NCBI GenBank assembly: GCA_032154105.1
Contig: JALDYI010000002.1
Span: 1 to 64,000 of the forward strand
DNA length: 64,000 bases
Reading direction: 5' to 3'
Source of the DNA: UBA6022 sp032154105
Lineage (GTDB): Bacteria > Patescibacteriota > Saccharimonadia > Saccharimonadales > Saccharimonadaceae
Both the position numbers and the translations under genes were made by a program. Numbering within the stretch: the stretch's first letter is position 1; each line of letters begins with the position of its first letter. Positions 24,184-32,460 of the stretch are shown here, one piece after another. Under the pieces are notes generated by a model. That model saw only the letters and a program-made list of their open reading frames with translations. It ran no database searches and was not told the origin of the DNA.

Positions 24184-25257
24184 ATGTATTCTACTATTCG
24201 TCACCTCCTGCAGCCACATCATCCCGTGCGGATCTTTTTTATTACTGCTCTTTTATCTCTGGCGATTGCCGTCTGGGTCGTTATGGGAGCTGGCTGGGGC
24301 GCACTCTGGCTATTCGTGGTGCTGTCCGTCCTAGAAGTAACGTTCAGTTTTGATAATGCCGTTATTAATAGCCGCGTTCTCGTGAAGATGTCGAAGTTCT
24401 GGCAGACTATTTTCCTTACGATTGGTATTTTGATCGCGGTGTTTGGTGTGCGCTTCGTGCTGCCTATATTTATCGTGATGGTACCAACAGGGCTCGGCTT
24501 TGGTGATGTGATCAACCTGGCGCTTAATCAGCCGGATAATTATGCGCACGCCCTTGAGACGGCCGGTCCAATGATTAGTGCGTTTGGTGGAAGCTTCCTA
24601 GCGATGATTGGCCTTGCCTACTTTATGGATCCGAAGAAGCGCACTCACTGGTTGGCGCCACTTGAAAAGCCGCTAGCAGCACTTGGAAAGATTCATTTTG
24701 TCCATGTGTATATCATGTTGGCCGTGGCGGTACTACTATATGTAACCGTACCGGCGGATGAAAAGATAGCTGTTCTTCTAGCAAGCCTTACGGGTATCGT
24801 GCTGCATGTGATCATTGATATTGCTGGCCGGCTGATGGATAAAAAGCAACCAGGCGCTTCGGCCATTCCCCAGGTTGGTATGGCGGCGTTTGTGTCATTT
24901 ATGTACCTCGAGGTGCTTGATGCATCGTTCTCACTCGACGGCGTTATTGGTGCCTTTGCGCTTACGAGCAGTGTGCTACTCATTATGGCCGGACTTGGTG
25001 TCGGTGCGCTATGGGTGCGTTCACTGACGGTATATATGGTCCGCACAAAAACACTGGCTCGTTATAAGTTCCTCGAGCAAGGTGCTCACTGGGCAATTAT
25101 TATTCTCGGCGCTATTATGTTCGTGAAGCTTTACGGCATGCATCCACCAGAATGGTTTACGGGTTCAATCGGACTTGTCTGTATCGTTGCTGCGGTGGTT
25201 GCGAGTATTTACCACGGTAGAAAGACAATACCAGTTGAAGATCAGCATCACCTCTAG
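24184..25257 (+). CDS. DUF475/TerC-superfamily membrane protein
   Basis: 357 aa with about nine hydrophobic helices and the TerC-type acidic membrane motifs: EVTFSFDNAVINSRVL (about residues 54-69) and its repeat EVLDASFSLDGVIGAFAL (about 240-257). TerC relatives are linked to metal ion export or metallation of secreted enzymes. TACAGT lies 8 nt before ATG 24184, so a leaderless or nearly leaderless transcript is likely. Tail-to-tail with the Fur-family gene, overlapping by 4 nt, which supports a metal-related role. Confidence 0.85.
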   Translation: MYSTIRHLLQPHHPVRIFFITALLSLAIAVWVVMGAGWGALWLFVVLSVLEVTFSFDNAVINSRVLVKMSKFWQTIFLTIGILIAVFGVRFVLPIFIVMVPTGLGFGDVINLALNQPDNYAHALETAGPMISAFGGSFLAMIGLAYFMDPKKRTHWLAPLEKPLAALGKIHFVHVYIMLAVAVLLYVTVPADEKIAVLLASLTGIVLHVIIDIAGRLMDKKQPGASAIPQVGMAAFVSFMYLEVLDASFSLDGVIGAFALTSSVLLIMAGLGVGALWVRSLTVYMVRTKTLARYKFLEQGAHWAIIILGAIMFVKLYGMHPPEWFTGSIGLVCIVAAVVASIYHGRKTIPVEDQHHL

Positions 25258-25673
25258 AGAGTACGGGTGTTGCAGTTGTAGCAAAGCCCGTTGATTTCTA
25301 AGACGTGATCGGACGCGACAAATGACTGCTCGCTCGCGATACTGGCGATCAATTCCTCGATTCTCCTTGAATTAACCTCTATGGCTATTTCACACTTGCG
25401 ACAGACAAGGTGGTGGTGATGAGGGAGAAAAGGTGCTGCCAGTTCGTAGCGCTGTTTCCATCCATGTGTTATTGCGGTTACTATGCCAAGCTTGATGAAA
25501 AGGTCGATTGTCCGGTATACGCTAACTGTGTCTACTGTCGCAGATAGTATTGTTGCGAGTTCGACGATGCTGAGTGGCTTGTGGGAATTTTTAAGAGCGT
25601 TAAATACGCGCCTGCGTGGCATGGTGATCCGATACTTATGCTCTGAGAGTAGCTTTACGAGAAGGGGTTCCAT
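25254..25673 (-). CDS. Fur-family metalloregulator
   Basis: 139 aa. N-terminal winged helix (YRITMPRRRVFNAL..SIVELATILSATVDTVSVYRTIDLFIKLGIV), then the Fur dimer/metal region with HHHHLVCRKC and C-terminal CYNC: two CxxC pairs for the structural zinc and a His-rich sensing site. Metal cannot be told by eye (Fe, Zn or Mn); the neighbouring COG0523 protein makes Zur attractive. TATACT lies exactly 6 nt before ATG 25673, so the mRNA is probably leaderless. Divergent from the nicotianamine-synthase-like operon. Confidence 0.9.
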   Translation of the reverse strand: MEPLLVKLLSEHKYRITMPRRRVFNALKNSHKPLSIVELATILSATVDTVSVYRTIDLFIKLGIVTAITHGWKQRYELAAPFLPHHHHLVCRKCEIAIEVNSRRIEELIASIASEQSFVASDHVLEINGLCYNCNTRTL

Positions 25674-25679
25674 ACTTGC

Positions 25680-25734
25680 AGTATACCAGTTTATTGCAAT
25701 AAATTTGCAACAGAAGCGGTAGACTTACTATACT
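25680..25734. promoter_or_regulatory. Divergent promoters with shared palindromic operator
   Basis: fur -10 (TATACT, 25685-25680 minus) and NAS -10 (TATACT, 25729-25734 plus) flank the palindrome TTGCAA-N5-TTGCAA (25694-25710), which covers the -35 regions. A Fur/Zur-type dimer binding here could control both directions. Confidence 0.72.
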
Positions 25735-25741
25735 GGATCGT

Positions 25742-26512
25742 ATGTTACAGACGACTATTGATCAAATCCTGGCGCTTGATGATCTTCGCCCTTCGCCGTA
25801 CGTGAATGAGCTTTTTGAGCGCTTGGTGACGCTGATTGTCGGTTCACCAGAGAATAATGAGGTTTTCCCTGTCGCCTTGCAAGCGCGAGTTCGGGGCGTT
25901 GCGTCAGCCTCTGAGGGTGAAATGGAGACGTACTGGGCTCAGCGAATTATTGAAGCAGCCGATCCGGAGATGGAACTTGCTCGCTTCCCGTACACTCGAA
26001 ATTACGCATTGCTAGTTAGTCGCGAGATCGGATTAGTCGAAGCTAGTGGGCGACCACTGGAGCGCGATCAGCGTCTCTTGATGATTGGTAGCGGCCCCTT
26101 GCCTATGACGGCGCTTGAGTTTGCTCGTCAGCGCGGTATGAGTGTCGACCATGTAGACATATCAGCATCGGCGATTGAAGTGTGCCGCGCTACAAGTGGG
26201 CGCTTGGGTATGCGCGGTGACTACATCGTTGCGGACGGACGAATGGTGACGTTACAGAAAGAGTATGATGTTATCTTGGTTGCTGGATTGGCTGGTGAGA
26301 CGCTCGAAGACAAACAGGCGATTATCGATCGGGTTCTCCCCTCTTTAAAATCGGATGGTCGCTTGCTTATTCGTAGCGCATCCGGTCTTCGATCGCTGTT
26401 ATATCCGGCAGTGCGCGCAAGAGATTTTAAGAATGTTGAACTGTTATCCGAGTATCACCCGGCTGACGAAGTGATTAATTCAGTATTTATATATAAGAAG
26501 GAGCTGTCATAA
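25742..26512 (+). CDS. Nicotianamine synthase-like protein
   Basis: 256 aa, close to the length of archaeal nicotianamine synthases and shorter than plant ones. SAM-binding Rossmann core LLMIGSGPLPMTALEFARQRG (about residues 116-136) and VDISASAIEVCR, then YDVILVAGLAGETLEDKQAII, LLIRSASGLRSLLYP and the family-typical ending HPADEVINSVFIYKK. The family condenses aminocarboxypropyl units of SAM into metal-chelating opine-type molecules. TATACT lies 7 nt before ATG 25742. First gene of a three-gene operon, opposite a Fur-family regulator. A metallophore role is inferred; no opine dehydrogenase or dedicated exporter is seen. Confidence 0.85.
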   Translation: MLQTTIDQILALDDLRPSPYVNELFERLVTLIVGSPENNEVFPVALQARVRGVASASEGEMETYWAQRIIEAADPEMELARFPYTRNYALLVSREIGLVEASGRPLERDQRLLMIGSGPLPMTALEFARQRGMSVDHVDISASAIEVCRATSGRLGMRGDYIVADGRMVTLQKEYDVILVAGLAGETLEDKQAIIDRVLPSLKSDGRLLIRSASGLRSLLYPAVRARDFKNVELLSEYHPADEVINSVFIYKKELS

Positions 26513-27411
26513 AACCAAAATTATATCTAATCAATGGGCCGCTCGGCGCGGGTAAAACAACATTACTGCGCGAGTTGTTGCAGTTGCCGGAATTTAGCGG
26601 TGCTCGTGTGATAGAAAACGAGTTTGCTAGCACAAGTATTGATACGCAGCAGCTTCACGATCATACGTCTGAGATTCAGACGATTGCAGGCGTATGTGTT
26701 TGTTGCTCGACAGGAGACGAGCTACTCGAGGCGCTGCGTTCATTCGCGACAAGTGATGAGCCGGTGATTATTGAAGCAACTGGCGTTGCGAATTCACTGA
26801 AGCTACTTGAAAAGTTGGTACTCGGTGACGTATTTGAAATGTATAACCTGGCGCATGGTATTTTTGTACTTGATGCTTCTGAGGCGGCTGAACATACGAA
26901 AGCAACCCTCGAAATGTATGAGAGCGAGTTACAGGCGGCCGATACGGTACTGGTGAGCAAGACGGATCTCGTAGCAACTGACGAATGGGAGGTGTTACGC
27001 GACCTTATTGGTGCAGCCGGTGCCGATGTCGTTGAGCCGGTGTATGATGGCGTATGTGATAGCAGTCTATTTTCTGTCCCGTCTACAATGCTCGATTTTT
27101 ACGCTGATTTCGAGGGAGATATAACCCCTCATGATAACAATGTAAACTATACGATCATTAGCCTGGAGGCGACGGTAGTTGAGCCAGCGGTGCTTCAAAA
27201 AGTATGGCCTACGCTGCGTGAGCAGTTTGGATTACGCCGAATGAAGGGCGATATTGCTGACGCTCAAGGTGTTCACTGGCATGTAGAGGCGACGCCTGCA
27301 CAGTGTCGAGTGGAGCCGGGTAGTGCCGAAGCTTTGCAGCTGGTGTGTATCGGTGAGCGTGCTCGGGAGATTACTAAGGATAGCCTTATTCAGGGACTTA
27401 ATCATGCCTAA
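26509..27411 (+). CDS. COG0523 (CobW/ZNG-like) GTPase metallochaperone
   Basis: About 300 aa. P-loop near the N-terminus: LINGPLGAGKTTLLREL; then GVCVCCSTGDELL (the family's C-x-C-C metal motif), ALRSF, IIEATGVANSLKL and a G4-like LVSKTDLV. The first ATG/GTG/TTG options (TTG 26575) lie after the P-loop and cannot be the start. The frame opens after a stop at 26494; AAGGAG at 26498-26503 points to ATA 26509, which overlaps the upstream TAA by 4 nt (ATAA). An AUA start is therefore proposed. COG0523 proteins deliver metals, often zinc, and are commonly Zur-regulated. Confidence 0.85.
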   Translation: MKPKLYLINGPLGAGKTTLLRELLQLPEFSGARVIENEFASTSIDTQQLHDHTSEIQTIAGVCVCCSTGDELLEALRSFATSDEPVIIEATGVANSLKLLEKLVLGDVFEMYNLAHGIFVLDASEAAEHTKATLEMYESELQAADTVLVSKTDLVATDEWEVLRDLIGAAGADVVEPVYDGVCDSSLFSVPSTMLDFYADFEGDITPHDNNVNYTIISLEATVVEPAVLQKVWPTLREQFGLRRMKGDIADAQGVHWHVEATPAQCRVEPGSAEALQLVCIGERAREITKDSLIQGLNHA

Positions 27412-27931
27412 TATTGATGATGCCCGCACCCAGACAGATACGCTTCTTGGGATGTACGAAGATTATAAGCGCATAGCCGACAATCGGCAGTCGCTTGCCT
27501 CGCAGCTTGCAAAAGCGAAGCTGAAGCAGCTGCCAGTCGAGGAGCTTCAGTCGCTGTACGACCGCGCATCGCGTGAGATGCAGTCAATCTCGGAGTCTAT
27601 GACATTCGCCTCCCCTCTCGTGTGGATGATGTATAAATTTGAAGCATACAAGGATGAAGCCCAGCCTATTCGAACGATACAAGATTTTCGTCTTCATTGC
27701 TCGAAGCCAGGCTATATCTGTACAAAGCGATTCGAATTTGTAAATGCCGAGCTAGTCCGTCGCCAGCTGCCAACTCTACTGGATCGTGAGAACTACTTGG
27801 ACGATATGTTATTGCATGGCGCATACGACGCTGTGCAGCCTTTGATAGCCGACAGTACCTTCATGGGCACCTGGGGTAAGCACGAATATTACAAAATAGA
27901 TGGTCGAGTGGCAAAATGGGAGAACGTCTAG
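27404..27931 (+). CDS. Hypothetical protein of the NAS operon
   Basis: 175 aa starting MPNIDDARTQTDTLLGMYEDYKRI; Gln/Glu-rich helical first half (about 1-70), then a mixed domain with FRLHCSKPGYICTKRFEFVNAELVRR. ATG 27404 overlaps the COG0523 stop by 8 nt, so it is translationally coupled and probably serves the same pathway. Two Cys and nearby His could bind metal. No family recognised; the longer frame from 27323 overlaps the previous gene and is not supported. Confidence 0.7.
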   Translation: MPNIDDARTQTDTLLGMYEDYKRIADNRQSLASQLAKAKLKQLPVEELQSLYDRASREMQSISESMTFASPLVWMMYKFEAYKDEAQPIRTIQDFRLHCSKPGYICTKRFEFVNAELVRRQLPTLLDRENYLDDMLLHGAYDAVQPLIADSTFMGTWGKHEYYKIDGRVAKWENV

Positions 27932-28067
27932 CCTATAAAGTGGCTATGATTTGTATCTGGTAGTGTGATCGTCGGCACGATCCTCACGCTGCTCGCTATA
28001 TAATTGTATTTTGATAGTAAATATGATATAAATATACAAAGCATCCCTTCGACCACTAGGAGGATTC

Positions 28068-28382
28068 ATGGATGCAATTGCTGGGTTTTTTGACTACCTT
28101 GCTCACCTACCGACACCAATCGCTGACGGCCTGATCGGTGTCACGATGGCAATCATCGGCGCAACTGCCGTTATTGTCATCTTTCGTGACATGGCTATTT
28201 CGGGACGGCACTACGCCGCACCGATTGCGGTCACCGCTTTAGCGTGGATATTGCGCTGGTTGGCTGGCGCGGTCGGTAACTCGGTAGCTGCCGAATGGCT
28301 GACGTTTGCGTTCGTCATCTTGGCGTCTACGGGACTGATCTGGGGCATTATTGTCCTGATTGCCGTGGTGCGAGGTAAGTAA
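28068..28382 (+). CDS. Small membrane protein, 104 aa
   Basis: Three hydrophobic segments (about residues 20-42, 50-70, 80-100) and little soluble sequence. CTAGGAGGATTC gives a near-perfect ribosome site before ATG 28068, and a 13-bp perfect terminator follows. Resembles small cysteine-free membrane proteins of unknown function common in this genome (compare 29111, 29343). Confidence 0.7.
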   Translation: MDAIAGFFDYLAHLPTPIADGLIGVTMAIIGATAVIVIFRDMAISGRHYAAPIAVTALAWILRWLAGAVGNSVAAEWLTFAFVILASTGLIWGIIVLIAVVRGK

Positions 28383-28393
28383 TTTCCCTACAA

Positions 28394-28455
28394 GCAGAGC
28401 GAGAGGAATGTTTGAGTCCCTCTCGCTCTGCACCACCGCCCTCTAGGGTGTTTTT
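28394..28455 (+). terminator. Terminator after 28068 gene
   Basis: GCAGAGCGAGAGG / CCTCTCGCTCTGC (28394-28406/28419-28431), then a second small CACC..GGTG hairpin followed by T6. Confidence 0.9.
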
Positions 28456-29024
28456 TATTTTTCGAGACTATGACTGGTTGTTTCGAGCTTGCCGGCACAG
28501 AAGAGTTCTATGAGCTCGATGGTTTTTGGAATTATTGTTTTCTCCAAGGTTGCAGCTTCGTCTTTTGAAAAATGCCCAAGTACGAAGTTCATGTCGCCCA
28601 TACGGCCTCGAAGCTCATTTTCGATACCTATACGGATGCGGTTATAATTTGGTCCTAGGTGAGCGTTAAGGCTTTTAATACCGTTATTGCCAGCATCACT
28701 TCCTTTTTCGCGGATGCGGATTTTGCCAAGTGGCAGTGCGAGATCATCATGAATAACCAGTACGTCACTGGCTGTGTCGAGTTTATAAAAATCAACCAAG
28801 CTGCGGGCTGATTGCCCGGTTTCGTTATAGAAGGTCGTTGGCTTAACGAGCAGGACCTTTTCACCGGCAATATTCAGTTCGGCAACGTCTGCATGAAATT
28901 TCGGTTTTGGAGATAGCGTAACGCCTTGTTTCGAGGCGAGCGTATCAACCGCCATGAAGCCGATGTTATGACGAGTGGTCGAGTAGTCTTTTCCGGGATT
29001 GCCCTGAGCCAATATAAGTTTCAT
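28455..29024 (-). CDS. pth: Peptidyl-tRNA hydrolase
   Basis: 189 aa. Releases tRNA from prematurely terminated peptidyl-tRNA. Family signatures: LAQGNPGKDYSTTRHNIGFMAVD with catalytic His (about residue 19), KPTTFYNETGQSARSLV, DVLVIHDDLALPLGKIRIR and GSDAGNNGIKSLNAHLG. TATAGT lies 8 nt before ATG 29024, no Shine-Dalgarno, so probably leaderless. Confidence 0.97.
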   Translation of the reverse strand: MKLILAQGNPGKDYSTTRHNIGFMAVDTLASKQGVTLSPKPKFHADVAELNIAGEKVLLVKPTTFYNETGQSARSLVDFYKLDTASDVLVIHDDLALPLGKIRIREKGSDAGNNGIKSLNAHLGPNYNRIRIGIENELRGRMGDMNFVLGHFSKDEAATLEKTIIPKTIELIELFCAGKLETTSHSLEK

Positions 29025-29110
29025 CTGTTACTACTATAGCTCATTGCTAATAATAAAGAAATATGTTAAAATAATATACGTACCTGCTAGTTCAAGACTA
29101 AGGAATGTAC

Positions 29111-29356
29111 ATGGATAACGCAAGTGAAACCGAGATCATGGAATCTGTTGGCGATTTTGCTAACGGTGTTGGAGATTGGTTTAGTATTGCCATCCCTGCC
29201 GCACAGACGTATGTGTGGTGGGTGGCCGGGGCCTTTTTGTCGATCGCCGTGCTTGTCTCGGTAAATACGAGGCGGAGCCGAATGGAGTCCGGTTCAGGGA
29301 CCTCTAGGTGGCGTAAGAACCCGACCGTCTCGGGAATGCGCCATGCGCGCCGATGA
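29111..29356 (+). CDS. Small membrane protein, 81 aa
   Basis: Acidic N-terminus (DNASETEIMESVGDF), one membrane helix (about residues 30-48, TYVWWVAGAFLSIAVLVSV) and an Arg/Ser-rich cytoplasmic tail ending MRHARR. TAAGGA seven nt before ATG 29111. Overlaps the next gene by 14 nt, so the pair is coupled. Function unknown. Confidence 0.62.
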   Translation: MDNASETEIMESVGDFANGVGDWFSIAIPAAQTYVWWVAGAFLSIAVLVSVNTRRSRMESGSGTSRWRKNPTVSGMRHARR

Positions 29357-29597
29357 AGTTGGTTGGGGTCTGTCTGCGCTGTTTGCGGCACTGATCGTGG
29401 TCTGCGCGCTTTGCGTGGTTTACGGTTTTACGCTACGAAGAGAAGACCGGCGGCTGCAAAGTGATCCTGCTATGCGATCCCCTTATGACAATCCCGAGCG
29501 GGTTGGAGCGGGGTGGATCATTGGTGGGGCGATCGGGGCGCTTGCTAGCATGTTTGGGCTTGTTTTTGCCCTAGTGCAGCTTCTGCAGCCGGTCTGA
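29343..29597 (+). CDS. Small membrane protein, 84 aa
   Basis: Two membrane helices (about residues 8-28 and 58-80) separated by a charged loop (RREDRRLQSDPAMRSPYDNPERV). The start lies inside the previous gene. The charged loop on the cytoplasmic side and overlap with 29111 suggest a two-component membrane complex. Unknown family. Two hairpins (29610-29624, 29626-29655) and a terminator follow. Confidence 0.65.
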   Translation: MRADEVGWGLSALFAALIVVCALCVVYGFTLRREDRRLQSDPAMRSPYDNPERVGAGWIIGGAIGALASMFGLVFALVQLLQPV

Positions 29598-29680
29598 TTC
29601 CTTATCCGCGGAGACTTCGTCTCCATGCCCTGCTACTCTTCGGGGTGGCAGGGCGCTTCAATTTTAATGCTAAGGAGAAA

Positions 29681-29712
29681 CCCTCGGCTTGTCGCTGAGG
29701 GTTATTTTTATT
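29681..29712. terminator. Bidirectional terminator between 29343 gene and der
   Basis: CCCTCGGC / GCTGAGGG (one G-T pair) with a 5-nt loop, followed by TTATTTTTATT on the plus strand. Confidence 0.85.
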
Positions 29713-31111
29713 GTTCTTTTTCGGCGTTTTTCTCTTCTTTGTACTTCTTTGTTACTGGAGCAAGGCCTTTGGCAATACGTTCTTTATTGGCTTTGATTTG
29801 CTTTTCGTCGCGGAAGCTAAATTTAATTGGAGTACCGGCGAAGTTGTATGTTTCACGAAGAAGTCGCTCGAGGTAGCGCTTGTAGCTCCAGTGGACAAAC
29901 TTGAGGTTTGAGCCGTAGATAACAAACCATGGTGGCGATTGATCGGTTTGAACCATGTAACGTAACTTCGGATGAGTGTTCTTGAGGCCAGCTGGCGGGT
30001 GCTTCTGGATGGCCTTTTGAAGAAGGTCGTTAAGAACACGAGTTTTTGTTTCCTGCTTACGGCGGGCGTCGATGTCGAGCGCAAGATCAAATAGTTTCGT
30101 AACGTTTTGGCCAGTGACTGAGCTGGTGAAGATGAGCGGCGCCCATGGAGTGAACTTGAAGGTTCGCGAGATGGTCGGTGCGATGGCATCACGGGTGTAA
30201 GCATCTTTGTCTTCGACACTATCCCATTTGCTGACAACGATCACCATACCCTTGCCTGCTTCGTCGATGATACCAGCGAGACGCTGGTCGAGCTGGGTGT
30301 TGAGCTCGTTTACATCCATAAGGAGAAGACATACATCTGCTTCTTCGATAGCCTGCAGCGTACGAAGAACGGAGAACTTCTCAATTCCTACTTCTTGCTT
30401 GCCCGGCTTTCGCATGCCAGCGGTATCGAGCAGCTCAATATCTCGGGCGCCGTAGCGAATAGCGACACGGTTAACATCACGGGTAGTTCCAGCGATGTTG
30501 GCAACGAGTGCTTGTTGCTTACCTGCAAGTGAGTTGAAAAGGTTCGATTTACCAACGTTCGGGCGGCCAATAAGGGCGACGCGGAGGATGTCATCGGGCT
30601 GCTGTTCGAATTTAGCAGGAATGTGCTCGACGATTTCATCGAGAACATCAATGACACCTGAGTTGTGCTCTGCTGAAGTGCGAATAACCGAGCTAATACC
30701 AAGGCGCTTGAATTCATCATTCGGTAGGCTTTCTTTGAGGTCGGCTTTATTGAGGATAAGGATAACTGGCTTTTTAGAACGGAGTGCTTTTTTGGCGACA
30801 AATTTGTCGCGGTCGCTGGCGTATTGGCTACTGTCGACGACGACAAGAATAACATCCGCAGCGTCGGCAGCCTCGGTGATCTGCTCTTGAATTGAGGCTT
30901 CAAACTCATCGTTTGCATCTTTAAGGCCGGCGGTATCAACGAGCCAAAAGTTGTGATGTTTGTGCTCGACGCGGCCAAGAACATTATCGCGAGTGGTGCC
31001 GGCTTCACGGGCAACAATTGCCTGCTGGGCGCGGACCATACGATTAAAAAGCGAACTCTTGCCGACGTTCGCTTGTCCAATAATTGCTACCGTTGGTAAT
31101 TTAGAGGCCAT
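29708..31111 (-). CDS. der: Ribosome biogenesis GTPase Der (EngA)
   Basis: 467 aa with two tandem GTPase domains: G1 GQANVGKSSLFNR (about residue 11) and GRPNVGKSNLFNS (about 184), G3 DTAGL and DTAGM, G4 NKAD and SKWD, and a KH-like C-terminus (RYMVQTDQSPPWFVIYGSN). It acts in 50S subunit assembly. TATAAT lies 12 nt upstream of ATG 31111. Confidence 0.97.
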   Translation of the reverse strand: MASKLPTVAIIGQANVGKSSLFNRMVRAQQAIVAREAGTTRDNVLGRVEHKHHNFWLVDTAGLKDANDEFEASIQEQITEAADAADVILVVVDSSQYASDRDKFVAKKALRSKKPVILILNKADLKESLPNDEFKRLGISSVIRTSAEHNSGVIDVLDEIVEHIPAKFEQQPDDILRVALIGRPNVGKSNLFNSLAGKQQALVANIAGTTRDVNRVAIRYGARDIELLDTAGMRKPGKQEVGIEKFSVLRTLQAIEEADVCLLLMDVNELNTQLDQRLAGIIDEAGKGMVIVVSKWDSVEDKDAYTRDAIAPTISRTFKFTPWAPLIFTSSVTGQNVTKLFDLALDIDARRKQETKTRVLNDLLQKAIQKHPPAGLKNTHPKLRYMVQTDQSPPWFVIYGSNLKFVHWSYKRYLERLLRETYNFAGTPIKFSFRDEKQIKANKERIAKGLAPVTKKYKEEKNAEKEQ

Positions 31112-31248
31112 AACTTTGCTTAATTATAACAGAGATGGGATTAGTTTGCGAGCATAAGCACAAAGAGGACGGCTAATATTGCCAACAAGTATTATATATG
31201 AGATAATATATCTGTCATTTAGTCCGACTATGAGAGAAGAGATATGCA

Positions 31249-31632
31249 ATGACACTTGTTGATGTTGTTTCAATTCGGTCTGGTAAGGATGAAGACAGAT
31301 GCGTGGAGGGTATTTCGGGGCACCTGTCGCCTCTTGCGGTTGATTATGCGTACATTACGCTCAAAGACTGCGAGGACGGCGAGGGATTCACGATGAGGCT
31401 GGAGTGTAATGATACCGGCTTCGTCTGGCGTGACCGTGACGGCGCTATCGATAAGCAGCTGGAGCTGACGCGCTCCGAGGTGAATATCGAAAACCTAACC
31501 CCGACGGTAGTCACCGTCTACGACAGCGTACGCGTCGGTGATGGACTGCATGTCATGTTTCGCCGGCCAGGTTCACTGACTCCAACGCGTTACCGAAAAG
31601 GTGAGGTCGAGCGAGTCTTGGTCATGATTTGA
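31249..31632 (+). CDS. Hypothetical beta-rich protein, 127 aa
   Basis: Starts MTLVDVVSIRSGKDEDRCVEG; alternating hydrophobic pattern with many Asp/Glu/Thr and no membrane segment, suggesting a small beta-sandwich. AGAGAAGAGAT precedes ATG 31249. A very long terminator hairpin follows. No family recognised. Confidence 0.6.
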   Translation: MTLVDVVSIRSGKDEDRCVEGISGHLSPLAVDYAYITLKDCEDGEGFTMRLECNDTGFVWRDRDGAIDKQLELTRSEVNIENLTPTVVTVYDSVRVGDGLHVMFRRPGSLTPTRYRKGEVERVLVMI

Positions 31633-31647
31633 CTCGGTAGTCCCCTC

Positions 31648-31720
31648 TACGTAATAGCCCCTTGGCTTAAGCAATGATCTTCTTCGGAAGGACGACGCTT
31701 GCCAAGGGGCTATTTACGTA
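31648..31720. terminator. Long terminator hairpin
   Basis: CTACGTAA-TAGCCCCTTGGC pairs with GCCAAGGGGCTA-TTTACGTAG (31701-31720), one bulged base, about 20 bp. It can serve the 31249 gene and rluB. Confidence 0.85.
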
Positions 31721-31740
31721 GTACGGGCACGGTATATCAC

Positions 31741-32442
31741 CTAGCGCATATCGACGATTTCGTACTCGCCCACTGGTATATCACCAAGTGAATAATTACC
31801 AAAGTTTGTGCGATGAAGCTTCTTGACCTCATAGCCAAGTGCGCCGAACGTGCGTCGAATCTGGCGATTGCGCCCTTCGTGCATAGTGACAGTCCAGTCT
31901 TTTCGGTCTTCTTCGGATAGTCGTTCGAGGATGAGCTTACTGGCGCCGTCTTCAAGCTGAACGCCGTAGTCGCTGATCATTTGTTGGTGAAGCGGCTCAA
32001 GATCATGGTCAAGGCGGACCTTGTAAATTTTCGTCTTAGTGAACTTCGGGTGGGTCATCTTATAGGTGAAATCACCATCGTTTGTGAGTAGGATGAGCCC
32101 CGAGCTGTCTTTGTCGAGACGGCCAACCGATTTAAGCGCGTGGTATTTTGGCGGTAAAAGATCATAGATCGTTTCACTATCGCCCTGTGCGCGCCGAGAG
32201 CAGACATAGCCAGTTGGTTTATGAAATGCCAGATAGACAAATGCCGTATCGGATACAATAGGTTGGCCGTTGACGAGAACAGTATCGGTTGCCTGTAATC
32301 GACCACCGAGCGTTGCTTCGACACCATTAACTGAAACACGACCACGTTCAATAAGCTCATCAGCTTCGCGTCGCGAGACGCCGAGTTGAAGTGCCAAGTG
32401 TTTATTGAGCCGTATTGACTCGTTACTGTCGTTGTTGTCCAT
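31741..32442 (-). CDS. rluB: 23S rRNA pseudouridine synthase (RluB/RsuA family)
   Basis: 233 aa. N-terminal S4 RNA-binding domain (IRLNKHLALQLGVSRREADELIERGRVSVNG), catalytic motif with Asp in VGRLDKDSSGLILLTNDG, and MHEGRNRQIRRTFGALGYEVKKLHRTNFG. Small-subunit (RsuA) versus large-subunit (RluB) target cannot be settled by eye. TATACT sits 9 nt before ATG 32442. Confidence 0.92.
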   Translation of the reverse strand: MDNNDSNESIRLNKHLALQLGVSRREADELIERGRVSVNGVEATLGGRLQATDTVLVNGQPIVSDTAFVYLAFHKPTGYVCSRRAQGDSETIYDLLPPKYHALKSVGRLDKDSSGLILLTNDGDFTYKMTHPKFTKTKIYKVRLDHDLEPLHQQMISDYGVQLEDGASKLILERLSEEDRKDWTVTMHEGRNRQIRRTFGALGYEVKKLHRTNFGNYSLGDIPVGEYEIVDMR

Positions 32443-32460
32443 ATCTCGCCTAGTATAGCA

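Noticed and set aside
26575..27411. TTG 26575 as the start of the COG0523 gene
   Set aside because: It would delete the P-loop GAGKTT that is encoded just upstream in the same open frame.
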